A stretch of 64,000 bases of DNA from contig OY821745.1 of the NCBI GenBank assembly GCA_963682055.1, forward strand, positions 14,143,501 through 14,207,500, read 5' to 3'. Numbering within the stretch: position 1 is the stretch's first letter; the number at the start of each line of letters is the position of its first letter. Both the position numbers and the translations under genes were made by a program. Under the pieces are notes generated by a model. That model did no database searches and was not told the origin of the DNA. It saw only the letters and a list, made by a program, of their open reading frames with translations. The DNA comes from Primula veris (Eukaryota; Streptophyta; Magnoliopsida; Ericales; Primulaceae). Shown here piece after piece: positions 20,446 through 33,239 of the stretch.

Positions 20446-21285
20446 TAATCAACAAACAAAAGCAGGGATCACAATGAATCAAATCAGATTTTTTTTTAAA
20501 ATCTCCGGTTTTTATATACCTAAAACAGCTTGCATACAAAGTTAAGAATTTAACCAGAATAAAATATTGATCGAGCATGGTTTAATTAGAGTAGAGGTTA
20601 AAATTTCCTTTTTCAATTCGCTCAAGTCTAAATTAAATATTTTTTTCTTAACAATTTAACCTTTCTATTAATTACCATTAAATGCCCGGAGGGCCCTAGA
20701 GTTTGACTCGCTCCCCGAACAACACAAAAATACAAGATCAGCAAAAGAAAATACATATAAACATGAGAAAACTTAGTTAGAATGATACCAGATCGACCGG
20801 GGTGCATCTATCTAATCAGGTTTATAACGATCAAACTAAAGACCACGACCCGTCAGCTATTAAGAGGTGGGAACCTTGGTATAATTAGTGAGGCTGGATT
20901 TTTCCACTACAAATAATCTGATTCCACGCACAAACCGTACTTTCAAACTACGAACCATACTTTCGAAGTACGAACCGTAGTCTGAAAGTACGGTTTTTAA
21001 CTCAGTGTAAACCGTATTTTCAAAGTACGGTTTATATTGAGGTAAAATTACCCCAGTGCCCCTGCGTAAAATTACACAGCAAAAGAAAGAAACAAACGGA
21101 AGAAAAAGAAGCAAAATAAAGAAACAAACTGACGAAAAAGAAACAGAAGAAAAACATAACAAAACAACGCAGAAAACAAACAGCTCAAATTCGTTCCTAA
21201 TCCAACCATATACTCAAATTCGTCTCCGATTAAACCACGATTCTTTCACATACCCTTCATGAAGGTAATTCATTATTTTCTATTT
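20446..21285. other. Intergenic; cluster of short palindromic CGTACTTT repeats
   Basis: From 20936 to 21036 the phrase ACCGTACTTTC / GAAAGTACGGTTT recurs about six times in both orientations and would fold into hairpins. It is probably the 5' non-coding part of the plant mobile domain element that follows. Nothing else is recognised. Confidence 0.4.
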
Positions 21286-21289
21286 CATT

Positions 21290-21960
21290 AACTTTAACTT
21301 TAAACTTGTAATTTATATATTAAAATAAAAATTATGTAAATTGGGATTTTGATATTTACATATTTGGGTTTTTATGCCAATTTGTTTCCTTAAATAGTTA
21401 TCACTAATTGTTTAGTTGCATAAATTGTAAAAAGTTAGGGTTTTTCATATTTTACCTTTTTTATACAATTAGGGGTTTATACCAATTTGTTGATTTAAAT
21501 GGTTATCACTAATTGTTTATGCCAATTTGTTAATTTAAATGGTTATCACTAATTGTTTATATTACTAATATTGTTTGGATCATGATAAATTGTAAAAAAA
21601 GTTAGAGTTTTTCATATTTTACCCTTTTTTATACAAATTAAGGGTTTTATGCCAATTTGTTAATTTAAATGGTTATCATTAATTGTTTATATTACTAATA
21701 TTGTTTGGATGATGATAAATTGTAAAAAAGTTAGGGTTTTTCATATTTTACCTTTTTTTATACAAATTAGGGGTTTTATACCAATTTGTTAATTTAAATG
21801 GTTATCACTAATTGTTTATGTTATTAATATTGTTTGGATCATGATAAATTATAAAAAAGTTTGGGTTTTTCATATTTTACCATTTTTTATACAAATCAGG
21901 GGTTTTATGCCAATTTCTTTATTTAAATGATTATCACTAATTGTTTATGTTATTAATATC
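21290..21960. repeat. About five tandem copies of a ~120-bp AT-rich unit
   Basis: The repeating core is GGTTATCACTAATTGTTTAT, then (in most copies) AAAAGTTAGGGTTTTTCATA and ATACCAATTTGTTAATTTAA. Copies are imperfect. The array sits just before the plant mobile domain relic. Confidence 0.85.
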
Positions 21961-22059
21961 CATTTTTCCATATAGGTTTCATATGGGTGAGTCGGTCCAA
22001 TAATTAGGGATAGGACGGGGATCTTAAGCCAGACTGGTCATCGATCGGAAAAAATTTGG

Positions 22060-23204
22060 GCATCCGGGAGAGAGACATGGAGAGAGGATGCGAAAATAGT
22101 AAGAACGTACAACTATAGATGGAAGATAAATAGTCATCCTAAGATATTGGAGAATATGGTTAGAGTCGGGTTCTATGGTTCTATGGTTCTATGGTATATA
22201 CATTATAGGTAACTATAGTGTAGATCGAGCTCTGATTACTGCTTTAGCTGATAGGTGGCGTGATGAAATGCACACTTTTCATTTTTTTGGTGCTGAGTTA
22301 GGAATGTCTTTACATGATGTAAAGATTATACTAGGATTGAGGGTGGATGGGTATGCGGTAATTCGGTCTGACACGAATGAGAATAAAACTACCAGATTGG
22401 ATTTGATGCAGAGGTTGTTGGGTAGAACACCCAATGAGGCTAATGTTGATCAAAATGGTTTAACTGTTAAACTTGGTTGGTTTACAGAGCATTTTGCGGA
22501 ATTACCCCCCGACCTTAGTGAGCAGACATTGTTATATCATTCTAGGGTTGTCATGTTATTATTACTTGGTGCACATATTTTTCTAATAAGAGTAGTGATC
22601 AGGTTCCAATGTGGCATTTACCATTTTTGGAGGATTTCGATAGATGTATAGAATATAGTTGGGGATCAGCTCTGCTAGTTTGGTTGGAAGAAAATTTGTG
22701 CAAGTTGGTTCGAGGTAAAGTTGATGGAATAAGTGGCGCGGTGATGTTTCTTGACATATGGGCGATCACTAGGATACGGGTTGTTAGACCGTGTCCATAT
22801 TTGCCAGGTCTACCTGATGATTACGACGCTGATGAGGGATTGCCTATTCCTCCACTTGGCTATACGTTTGATATTATTTAATTATTGTATCCGATTCCTA
22901 TTATTTATGTATTTATCAAGTTATTTTGTTTGTTTTTATTGTTTATCTAATGCACTTGTATTATTACAGATAGAAAAGGTTGTTGAGCTCTAATCCACGT
23001 GTGGTCGACCATAAAGTAGTCTATATACGCGACCAGTTTGATTAGTTATTGCCTGAACAAGTAAGTTTAAATTTCATTAATAATCAATTTTTTGTTATAT
23101 ATTCAATTTTATTCTCTTTTCGTGTTGTACTCGTACTATTCTGATTTGGTAATATAATATTTAGCATTTTGACTATCATGTAAGTTTTACTAATATTGTA
23201 GTAC

Positions 23205-23253
<49 letters not shown>

Positions 23254-23455
23254 GCATATGATTCATAAGATTATCAAATTTAGAAGATAATATATTTATA
23301 ACAATATATTTGCTATGTTTTCGACTTGCCATTTATATTTTTTTTATAGTTGTTTTTGCTGCTTTATTATATGATTGTTTTTGCATTACAGATAGATTGG
23401 CAGCCATACGAAGACATTGATGAGTATCCTGACTATTGTTTACTTGGTCGTGATA
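22060..23455 (+). pseudogene. Plant mobile domain (PMD, MAIN-like) relic
   Basis: The main block (about 22205-22880) reads DRALITALADRWRDEMHTFH, then the LHDVKIILGLRVDGYAV core, a Gly-Trp-Phe segment, and, after a one-base frameshift near 22587, QVPMWHLPFLEDFD and GAVMFLDIWAITRIRVVRP. This is the aminotransferase-like plant mobile domain found in MAIN/MAIL proteins and many transposons. Upstream, three copies of the 8-mer GGTTCTAT (22168-22192) also shift the frame. A decayed exon lies near 22975-23060 and a last exon (DWQPYEDIDEYPDYCLLGRD) at 23390-23455, ended by an LTR. It is most likely a transposon-derived PMD copy, now dead. Confidence 0.8.
23207..23250. repeat. (TA)n microsatellite
   Basis: About 22 uninterrupted TA units within the last intron of the PMD relic. 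Confidence 0.95.
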
Positions 23456-24440
23456 TGTGGAACCGTAACCCGTCACCTATAAAGAGATGAGAACCTTGGT
23501 ATGTGAAGATGCCACAAAGGGTTATGGACTACTGAATGATAAGTCGGGGTGAACGCCACAAGGTAGAACCTTGGTAAGTTTGGAAAGTTCAATAAAGAAA
23601 TAAAGAGAAAACTCTCAATTATATTTAATCCAAATCTGATTTACAATGCCACGAAATTGCATTTATTTATACTTGGAACAATCCTCCAAATATGCGAAAA
23701 GTCATAGAAAACATTAAATAAACATAGGTTCAATGTAGGATTGACCTTTGACCTTCTAACTTATTTATCTACTTAGAATTCAATAAAATAATAGTAAATA
23801 CAATACATTTGAGTTATACAACTCAAGAATGAGTATAAAGTCATAACTAATTCGTGCCCCTTAAGTTGTAGTCTTGGAATCTAAGCAAATGTATTGAATA
23901 ATCAGCCACCATATATTAATTTCTTCTAAATTCAGCCCCTTCATGATCTAGCATAAATATCCACGAAATTATCCAAGTTAGTGTCTTGAATAGCTCCAAT
24001 CATATTCACCAAGGATTGGGCTTTATTTGGACTTGTCTCGAGCTTCGATGTCCCATTATCAGCCTATTTATCTTTCTTTAGCCCGTTAACTGATTTCTTG
24101 AACCTCCTACCTCTTGATCTAGTGATTGTTGCGATAGGAACTTGTAATGAATGTCTAATTGTAGGAATCATGATCACATCAGAAAGATATGGTTGACCAA
24201 ATCATATATGCCCCATATCTGAACCAAGACAACTTAGTCTCAACAAGGATCTTGACGGGACACAGCACCAGCCTCATGGACAGAGGGCATATGGTATGAA
24301 CCCTTGCCTCTACATTATTATCATCTCCCCAAGAGGAGTTGGACGGACATGCAAGCAATCTTATGGAGTCAATATCTAGACACCTCATTAATCACAGGTA
24401 ACAAAAACACGGTAACTTGTTTAGCATTTATATATTAGAC
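23456..24440 (-). mobile_element. 3' end of a Ty3/gypsy element (polyprotein tail, polypurine tract, LTR)
   Basis: The minus strand from 24440 reads a damaged C-terminus of a Ty3/gypsy polyprotein: NSSWGDDNNVEARVHT, then after frame changes TRSRGRRFKKSVNGL, the characteristic 'TRSRAKRFKEALNGL' tail. A purine tract CTTAAGGGGCACGAA follows near 23854-23868, then an LTR-like stretch (about 23843 down to 23456, TG/CA ends) with TATA-like AAGTATAAATAAATG near 23668. The LTR abuts the last PMD exon after CLLGRD, so the element inserted there. The rest of the element is missing. Confidence 0.65.
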
Positions 24441-25366
24441 ACCTCATGAATTAGTTATGAGTCTTACGACTAAAATTTTGAACATATCAGTCTGAGTTAG
24501 TTTCGCACGAGTTCAATCATACGCCAAGCCTATAGGAGACCACGAGCGCGCAGGAGGTTATTTCATAAAACTTGATTCGTTTCTTCCACAGCATGCTAGT
24601 AGAATAATCACCAAGGGAAAGAAACAGTAGACAAGTTGAACTTAGCTCCTGCTTTTCTTAATCGAATCTATTCGTATTCTATAATCGTGAAAGAAAAAAA
24701 ATCATTAACTGTTAACGCGACAAAGAACACTAACGACCTGTTTGTTCAACTAAAATGGAAGTTAATTAACCTAAATTAGTAGGACACATGCGTTGCAGAA
24801 CAATGTTAATCGTATTATCATTTTTTAAATTCAAGGGGATACAGTTCATGACAATCATGTATACAAATTTGGACCGACACAGTTGATGCTATTCAGAAAA
24901 ATGGGAGTAACACCATAAAATCTGTCGCCATTTCTAGCTTCTGATTTCATATTCTTATTCGGATATGAAAAAGAGACTTGCAAAGTTGCAATTAAATTCA
25001 CTAGAACTGATAAATAGAATATAGGAAGAAGTGAAGAACATTACAAGAATATTAACATAGTATCAAAATAATCCAGGAATTGAAAAGCGAAAGAAACGGA
25101 TAACAGTCGTTATAGTGTATGTACAAACAAAACAAACTCGTAAAACAAGGGAAGGGGAAGGTCATGTAAAAAGGTTCAGGCAATGTAAAAAGTTTTCTCG
25201 GCCAAACCCCTCTACCACAAGTTAACCATTCGTTCATACACCCCAAGATGGTATTAGAATCGTCAACAAATTTTCATATTTATAAGACACTGGAAGAATA
25301 GATAAGTTTACAAGCTTAACTGAACCTTAGCTTTAAATTAAAGGGAAAAATTGCACAAACAAATTA
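24441..25366. other. Intergenic, including the 3'UTR of the DSK2 gene
   Basis: No gene seen. The DSK2 transcript (minus strand) must end in roughly 25000-25366; AT-rich candidates for a poly(A) signal are present, none decisive. Confidence 0.4.
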
Positions 25367-28300
25367 CTAGCCCAGGTTCCCCAAAAGACGCTCCACAGCT
25401 GCATGAACATTTCCTGACGTGGCACGTAAGGCTCTTATATTCTCTCGAGTGTCGAAGAAACCCATTTCTTGAAGTTGTGATAGCTGAGTTGCGTAAAGCT
25501 CCTCCGGAGGAACTATAGGAGAAAAGGATTTATAAATATACATTTATGATGTAAAAGTTAAATGAGACTTAAATATCCTTTAAGAACTATTTGATTTACC
25601 ATCCGGTTGAGTGTTTGGCATGGTTAAACCGCCTGCTCCAAGTCCACCGAACATATTCATCAACATATCCAGTCCTGCGTTGTTTTGGATTCCTGAAATA
25701 TAACAACATTTACAGTTCAAACAAATTGACGTGCCTTGTCCAAAGGTACCGACCGATACATGCACATATGAAGAGTACAGAAAAGCAAGAGCTCAAATAC
25801 CTTGAGCTCCACCAGTCTGAGTTGCACCCCTGCAATGAAACAGGAAAATTAGCAAGGTGAAAATATAGTACACATTGTGTAATAAAGAAGTAAAATAACG
25901 CCATGAACCAAATTACCAACACACAGTATACCAAGATTGCATAGGGTTGGATTAAGAAAAGCATTTTGAAGCTACCATTCTTAAGAAATAATATCACCCA
26001 TACTAACTACTGTATCCTAAGTAACTGGTTTGATGAAGAACTGAATGTAACACAAGTGCGCAAGAGCAATATTGTGCGGAAAAAAATAATAGCCCAGAAC
26101 ATGTGACCAAGAGGACAAAAATAACCTAAGATGTATTTCAGTCAAAGGTTACCAAAGTGAAATGTTTCTCTTACTGAGTGGATTGTTGCCTGTTAAGCTG
26201 AGACATAAGAGTCTGCTGTACACCCATCATTTGCTGCACAAAAGAGAAAAAAAATTGTCAGAGCAAGCAAATACACAACTAGTATGATTGATTGGTGCAA
26301 GTATATAGTACAACAAGAACAAAACTTATAACCTGATACTCTTGCAAAATTCATTTATCTGAAACTTACCAGACTGAAAAAGTTAATAAATTGTTGAACG
26401 CATTGAGTGTCAAAGTCTCAAAAAGTGGTTTCCGGAAAAACTAGTATGGAAGTAATTTTTTCATAATTGATACTATGTTTATATGCAAACTAAAACTGGT
26501 ATACCTTCGTCCTTTTATATTAACTAACACATTAAGAATATTAATTAGGGTGCTTGGGTTTTCTTTATGATGTAGTATATTTTCCAGCACACCTTAAAAG
26601 TAGAAAAAAAAACCTACTTGATGGCAATATGTATCATTGTTTTTTTTATTAATTGTTTTTACATCTTAGAAAATCTAAAGCTATTAAGAATTAAGCTGAG
26701 AGGGAACAGAAATACTATATCCATATTGTGGCGTTAACATAATGGAAATATATATTACTTCTTCGACTAATGCAATACCTGCATCATCTCAGGTGAAGTT
26801 AATTGCTGAAGAATTTCAGGGTTCTGCATCATTTCTCTCAACTGAGGATTCATATCGAGCATACTTCGAAGTTGCGGGTTTGAACCAATAAACTGCAGTT
26901 ACAGACCAAAATAACAGAATTTGATCAGATAAAAAAGAAGTGCAAGATGCTAAAAGACGGGTTTATTATGGTATCATATCCCACAGCATCACGATTACTC
27001 AACTTTAATAACATGTAATACCATTTTCCAATTTAGTACTCTAGACCACTGTTTTTGGACAATTTAGTACACTAACATCAAACGGATGGAAAATCTTCAA
27101 GTACTTTTTAGAATGGTCGAAAAACCAATGAATTTAACGGATCCTGTCAAAAACTTAACCCCAGCCGACAAATTTGTCCAAATTTGACCAAAAATGGTAA
27201 TCTAAGGTACAAAATCTATAAAAAAAAAAGACAGTACATGGTATTCGATATACATGATAGTACATATCTTTAATAACCCCCTGACTTCTGGGGAAAAGAA
27301 TGAAAAAAAGGCTAATTTCTCCGTCGCCCCAGAATGAACCTCTGATGAATTTAATTGAGTAATTTTGTACATTACCTGATTCAGGTACTGGGGATCAGAT
27401 AGCATACTTTGCATCATTTGTGACACAGCTGGGTTCTGCAAAAGTTGACCCATTGAAGACGGATCCAACCCTGGAAGGCCAAGTCCTCCCAAGCCGCCAA
27501 TACCAGGTGGCCTAGTGTTAGTGTCCCCAGTAGGATTTGACCTCGCAGTAGTGTTAGCTTGAGGGCCTATATTCAATTTTATAAAAAAAAAATAGCAATT
27601 GGCGAAAAAACTTAACATGATATTTACTTTATTACACGAATTTGAGTAAAGAGGTTGAAAGGATCATAAAGAAAGTCTTAACTTGACCAATCTATGAATT
27701 ACAAGAAGAAAGGAACATCAGAGATTAATTTAGAATATCCCTATGTTGAACCAAACATAGAGAACACATAAGACTATTACTATATCAGCCGAAAACACAC
27801 CAAAAGTAAACTCTGTGGACCTTGTAAAACTATGTCATGATATTCTAACCACTAACATCCACAGGGATTTCTAGTCAAAAACTTTGCAAAGACATTGATC
27901 ACGACGGATCGGTCCATTTTACTAGCGAGGCCAATTGTGATGAAAGGGCTCATAAACAATAGCCTGCTGGTATATAAAAGATAAATGCTCATACCTACTT
28001 AAATACCCGAAAATATGAATAGAAAAGGCTGAAATGGAGTTGGTGGCAACTGGCCATAGAAAAAATAATGCTTACTGTAATAGACCCATTCGAATTCGAG
28101 AATTTTCTTTCACTCCCTTGAACCATTTTCAGCCGTCCAGCAGTTGGGTTTTTGGAGGAAAAAACTACAAAAATACTACTCCCTCCGTTCCGAAATGTTT
28201 GCCCATCTTTCCTTTTTAGGAAGTTCCATATTGTTTATCCATTTTGTAAAGTTTAACAAATGTTCCTATTTTAGCCTTAGTTATGCATTTGATTTCAAAC

Positions 28301-31300
28301 TTTAATTTAATACATGAGGGTATAGTGGGTATTTGAGCTATTAGACAAAGCAATAATTGCATGTCTATAAAAAATTACCTTCCCAATGGTGGACAAACAT
28401 TTCGGAACGGAGGGAGTACTAAATACAAGGTTTAGTAAAATTAAGTTTACATGGAAAGACAAGTTACTATGCTACACGAATTATGTAATGTCTCAATTGG
28501 ATTTACTCGGAAGTTCCTGTTTCATCGTTAAGTTATGACTCCCCAGCATATGACAACCTCAGATTGCTTTACATGAACGCCCACTACAGCTTCCTCAAAG
28601 AAGCATTTCACACAAGTTTACGAAACTTCACCTATAAATCCTTAATTTTGTTACCACAACAGCATCCCTAGCTGATTCCAAAAATTTAATGAACCAATTT
28701 TGAGTTTTAAACCTGTCTCCCCTACTTTTTTCTTGCTCACATGATTTGACGCTAATGGTTATAAAATATTCAAAAGTCTTGGGAGAGAGAAAATAAAATA
28801 AATGAAGATAAACAAGGTGATAGGGAAGGCAATTATATATAGAGCAACTCTAGAGCCATAAATTAAAGAAAAGATTCTTACCACCAGTACTACCCCATGG
28901 GTTCGGAAGTGGGTTACTATTCGGAACAGTGGACCCCGTGTTTGTTTCAGCTACATTACTCGATGGATTATTGGACCCATCTCTGTTTTGGGTCCCACCC
29001 AAAAGGGCCGCAAAAGGGTTTGACGCAGTCTCACTAGCCGTTGTAGCATTCAAGAAAGGTTCTTGCACATTTTCATACATTCTCCTAAGCGCGTTAAACC
29101 CCTCTGGAGAAGATTCAATGTTACTCATCGCCCTATCTGTGTTTCGCATCATCTCTCTCATCAACTCAGGGTTCCTGGTGACAGAGATCAAGGAAAGAAG
29201 AAATCAATAATTTATCTACTAAGTTCTGTTTTGTTTCCATGCAATAAATAAGTAAACCAAATGATATTTGGTCAAATCTATGAACAAGCTTAAAAAAATC
29301 ATTAGAGTTAGAAATATAAGGGTTTCAATTGATTTCGTAATAAAAATCAATATTAGTAGGGTTAGTAGAAGAGTTTTCAGCTTTCTCAGGGTTCTCCTAT
29401 AAATCAGAGTGTTAGTGAAATAATATAAGCAAACTTTTGGTCTAATACTGACATCTTTGAATTGTTTGCTTCTCCCTATCTCTCTCTTTCTAAATTATTT
29501 CTCTCCCCGTCTAACTCTCTCTCTCTCTAAACAAAATATCAAACTGATTCTACATTACCTAGCCGCCTCTAGTGTCTGTCGAAGGATGCTAGGATCATTG
29601 AGGACATGGCCGAGCTCGGGATTTCGGTCGATAATCTCGCGCATTTGAGGGTTGTTCATAATCAAGCTGCGCATAAGCTCGGGATTGTTCATTAGGCCCT
29701 GAATAGCGGGTGTATTCATCATCTCTCTAATCATGTTCGGGTTTTGTGTCATTTGTTGCTGTACTTGTTCAAATTCTGGGAGACCAGCATTTAGGCCCAG
29801 CCCAGGAAAAAGCGACGATCCAAAAGTGTTACTATCATTAGAGCCAACGTTGGCAGGACTGGGATTCGGTGTATTAGGAGTAGCAGGAGGATTTGATGCA
29901 TTTGGAGCAAATCCACGTACCAAATGAACGGTGTGATCGGCTTGTAGACCTTCAAAAGGACAATAAATTGAAAATTATCAGCTAATGGTAAAATAAATAA
30001 TTACTTATATAACTCGGAATGTTGACGTCCTAAAGATGTTGATCAGATGGTATAAAGAAATAAAGTAACTATTTTATCAATCAATTACATCAAAGCTTCA
30101 AGAAGTCATGTATACAAATCCACTTTACTCATACAAATGCTTACAATAATTTCGAAATTTCACCCACGGATACTTATGGAAAAAGTCAAGATACGGATAG
30201 ATTAAAAAAGTGAGAACTGAGAAGATAGCATCAATACTAAGAAAAAAAGAACAACAACCAATATCAAATTATATTTGTCAAGTAAGAAACTAACAAAACA
30301 AAGACTACAGTTTGACTTCTTATGTTCTCCGCCTTCTCATTGGCATTTTTTTATGTTCAGATAGGCTTAAAGAAAACTGTATGAACTTCTCACACTACAG
30401 TTTAGTTACGAGAAGCAAAATTATCATAACTAGGACAGTACACTAACCTCTGAAAGCAACCAATTCAAACAAAAAGGAAAGTTTGTCTCTCGTTGGAAAG
30501 TTATTTCAGTTGGTCTACGTCGAAAAAAAGTGCACAAGGTGTTACACTAGCAATTGTGTCTGTGCATTTTGTATTACCAAATCATGCATTCCAATCATCA
30601 CAATCTTCATTATTATTGATTCTATAACGTCAGGGAGCTTAACTATAAACATATAAAGTATGACTGAAAATACACAGCGACTACAATGAATTTTCTTCCC
30701 AAGACCAAAAGTACTAAGATTTCACTTTTATATTTTGACAAATTTGACGACATGAGAATTCATTAATTTTGGACAATCTACCTTAAAATTCAAAGATAAT
30801 CTGCAGTGCGGGAAACTAAAGCCTTACAACAGTACAATTTTCAAAAAAAAAAACATCAGATCCAGGAGTTATTTCACTCATCGGATCTTTAAAAGAGTGG
30901 AAAAGTTTTAATTCCCTAATTGGTTGACAGAGATATTGCACACAATTCATAAAGCATATTCCTCCGAAAATTTAAAACTATAATCCACCAGATAATAGTA
31001 ACTCATGATCATAAGTACTAAGTAGTCTTCCAGAAACCAGAACGGTAGCGCATCTTGACGACAAACATGAGTTTTACATCAATACATATCTGGCCCTACA
31101 CAGATGTTGCTAAAGCATTTGAGCAAGCAGATCCGTTTTTACTATTTATGGTAAAATACCCCTGTCAAAAGAAAGTTTGTACATATGAGTAGCGCTTACT
31201 ACGTATACCACAAACATCGGTTTTACATCATGAAACCAGAAACTCCTTTAAGTAACCAATCTTAAGAAGAAGAAAATCGAACACATATTGCCAACTACTT

Positions 31301-33047
31301 CAAATTTTACTCCATTTTTGTTTGAATTTTGGACCTGTAGTATTGTATTCGGCTGCGAGTTTAACTTTTTATTTCGTGGAGTGATACAAGCAAATCATTC
31401 ACACTTTCACAAAACTCGAAAGGCGAACAACAAAATCAAGCAAATTAAACCAAAATATAAAAGATAAAAGGGCAGAAAGCAAATGATATTAGTACCAAAT
31501 ATTCCTTGTCATAATTTTACACCGAAACAGTAATCAAAACGGACAAAAAAGAGGAAATTCAATCTGAATATTAGTACCACACACTTTCATAGAACTATTA
31601 AAACAAGAAGGTAAATCAAAGCAGTGCAAAAGAATTGATTAAAACAATTATAAGCATATCAAACATCTAAAAAGTACAATCACGTCAATGATGAAACCAA
31701 ACCCAACAAGGGTAATTGAACAACTTAAATCGTAATTAATCAACCCCAGAAAAAAGATCCTCCAAATTAACAAGATATTCACATAAATGATTATTTTCTA
31801 TGATTACCACAGCTAGCAACTATATTCACTTCAAACAACCCCAAAAGGGTAATTGAACAAGTTTTATCATAAATAACCAAACCGACAAAAGGGTAATCAA
31901 ACCACATAAAAATCCAAATTAAAATCGCATAAATTGATTGTTTCTATAATTACCATGACTTGCGAGGACAATCACATCAAGCCAAAACCATATCGAACAA
32001 ATTTCATCTTAATTGACCAGAATACAAAAAGGGTAATCAAAACAACATAAAAATATTTGTCCAGTTTAACAAAATAGCCACATAGATGACAATTTTCTAC
32101 AATTACCATAACTAGAAAGTAGAAATACATCAAACAAAAACAAAATCGAACAAATTGCATCTTAATTGACCAAACTACAAAAAGGTTAAAAGGGTAATTG
32201 AAAAAAAAAAAACAGCCTAAATAACCAAGCCCATAAAAAGGTAATCAAAACCAAACAGTTTTTTTCTCAAATTGACAAAATTTGCAGCAGGATGACTATT
32301 TTCTGTGATTACCACAACTCGCAAGTATAATCACATCAAACCAAACTCAAAAAGAGCAACAAATCTCATCTAAGGTAACCAAACCCACAAAGGGGTAATC
32401 AAAACCACATTAAAAAAAATTCAAATAAACATATCTTGCAAAAAATGACTATTTCCTATGATCATCACAGCTAGCAAGTATAACCATATTAAAACCAAAC
32501 CCCAAAAAAGGGTAAATCAGCAAATTTCGTATTAATTACAGACCCACAAGATAAATTGAACATACAGTAGTTCATCTAAATTAACCAAACCCACAAAAAG
32601 GGTAAATTGAACAAATTCCATCTTTATAAACCAAAGCCACAAAAAGGTAAATTGAACAAATTTCACCTTAATAATCCAAACCCACAAAAAGGTAAATTGA
32701 GAAAAGTTCATCATAACTAACCAAACCCACAAAAAAAATGATAAATCCAACAAATTCCAGCTTAATTAACCAAACCAACAAAAGGCACCCAAAAACCACA
32801 TAAAAATGTAAAAAAATATATATATACCATAGCTAGCAAGGGTTTGATCATCCTTCAAGATCCGGCCTTTATAAATTAATCTCTGCTGATCAGCCGGAAT
32901 ATCACTTGTCTCCGCTAAAACCGCCTTAAAACCCGCTACCGTGGTATCTAACTCGACCCGAACCGAGAATTTTGACCCGTTTGAGCACCGTACATTTATA
33001 TTCACATTATTCCCACTTTTATTATCATCACCTCCTTCTCCACCCAT
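25367..33047 (-). CDS. DSK2: Ubiquilin / DSK2-type ubiquitin receptor (511 aa, nine coding exons)
   Basis: Exons (minus): 33047-32828, 29949-29559, 29174-28882, 27566-27376, 26892-26779, 26233-26175, 25829-25801, 25692-25600, 25512-25367. All introns are GT-AG, phases fit, and the total is 1536 nt. Residues ~16-90 are a ubiquitin-like domain ([17 protein letters not shown]..., [12 protein letters not shown]). The middle has STI1-type Met/Asn/Pro repeats ([22 protein letters not shown]) and Gly/Asn-rich linkers. The last ~42 residues are a UBA domain ([20 protein letters not shown]...[10 protein letters not shown]). Such proteins bind ubiquitinated cargo by UBA and the proteasome or ATG8 by other surfaces, acting in cytosolic proteolysis and autophagy. 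Exon 7 is only 29 nt. Intron 1 is 2.9 kb and repeat-rich. Slightly shorter than Arabidopsis DSK2a/b. The gene looks intact. Confidence 0.97.
28179..28416. mobile_element. Stowaway MITE (238 bp) in intron 3 of DSK2
   Basis: Ends CTCCCTCCGTTCCGAAATGT and CATTTCGGAACGGAGGGAG are near-perfect inverted repeats, flanked by TA on both sides (28177-28178, 28417-28418). Confidence 0.95.
31740..32790. repeat. Degenerate tandem repeats filling intron 1 of DSK2
   Basis: A phrase like AACCAAACCCACAAAAAGGGTAA, often followed by TTGAACAAATT-CATCTTAATT, recurs at least twelve times with spacing from about 55 to 150 bp. Longer units also carry GATTACCACAACTAGCAAG-ATA. The array runs up to the exon 1 donor. 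Confidence 0.8.
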
Positions 33048-33239
33048 TTTTATTATTTATTTATATAGCTCTTAGATAATTTTTTGCTAAATACTTATCG
33101 ATCGGACAAAACAAACAACCTAAATAAATAAATAAAAAGAGTGATTTTTTTTTGGTTTGGTTTGGTTTGGTTTGGTTTGGTTTGGAAGAACAGCAAGTGC
33201 ACCACCATTTATGCCATAGTTTATTTATTTTTGTAATGG
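33048..33239. promoter_or_regulatory. Proximal 5' flank of DSK2 with a (TTTGG)7 microsatellite
   Basis: The short space between the DSK2 start codon and the tandem array holds seven TTTGG units (33151-33185), about 105-140 bp before the ATG. No clear TATA box is seen. The 5'UTR and core promoter must lie here or within the array. Confidence 0.6.
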
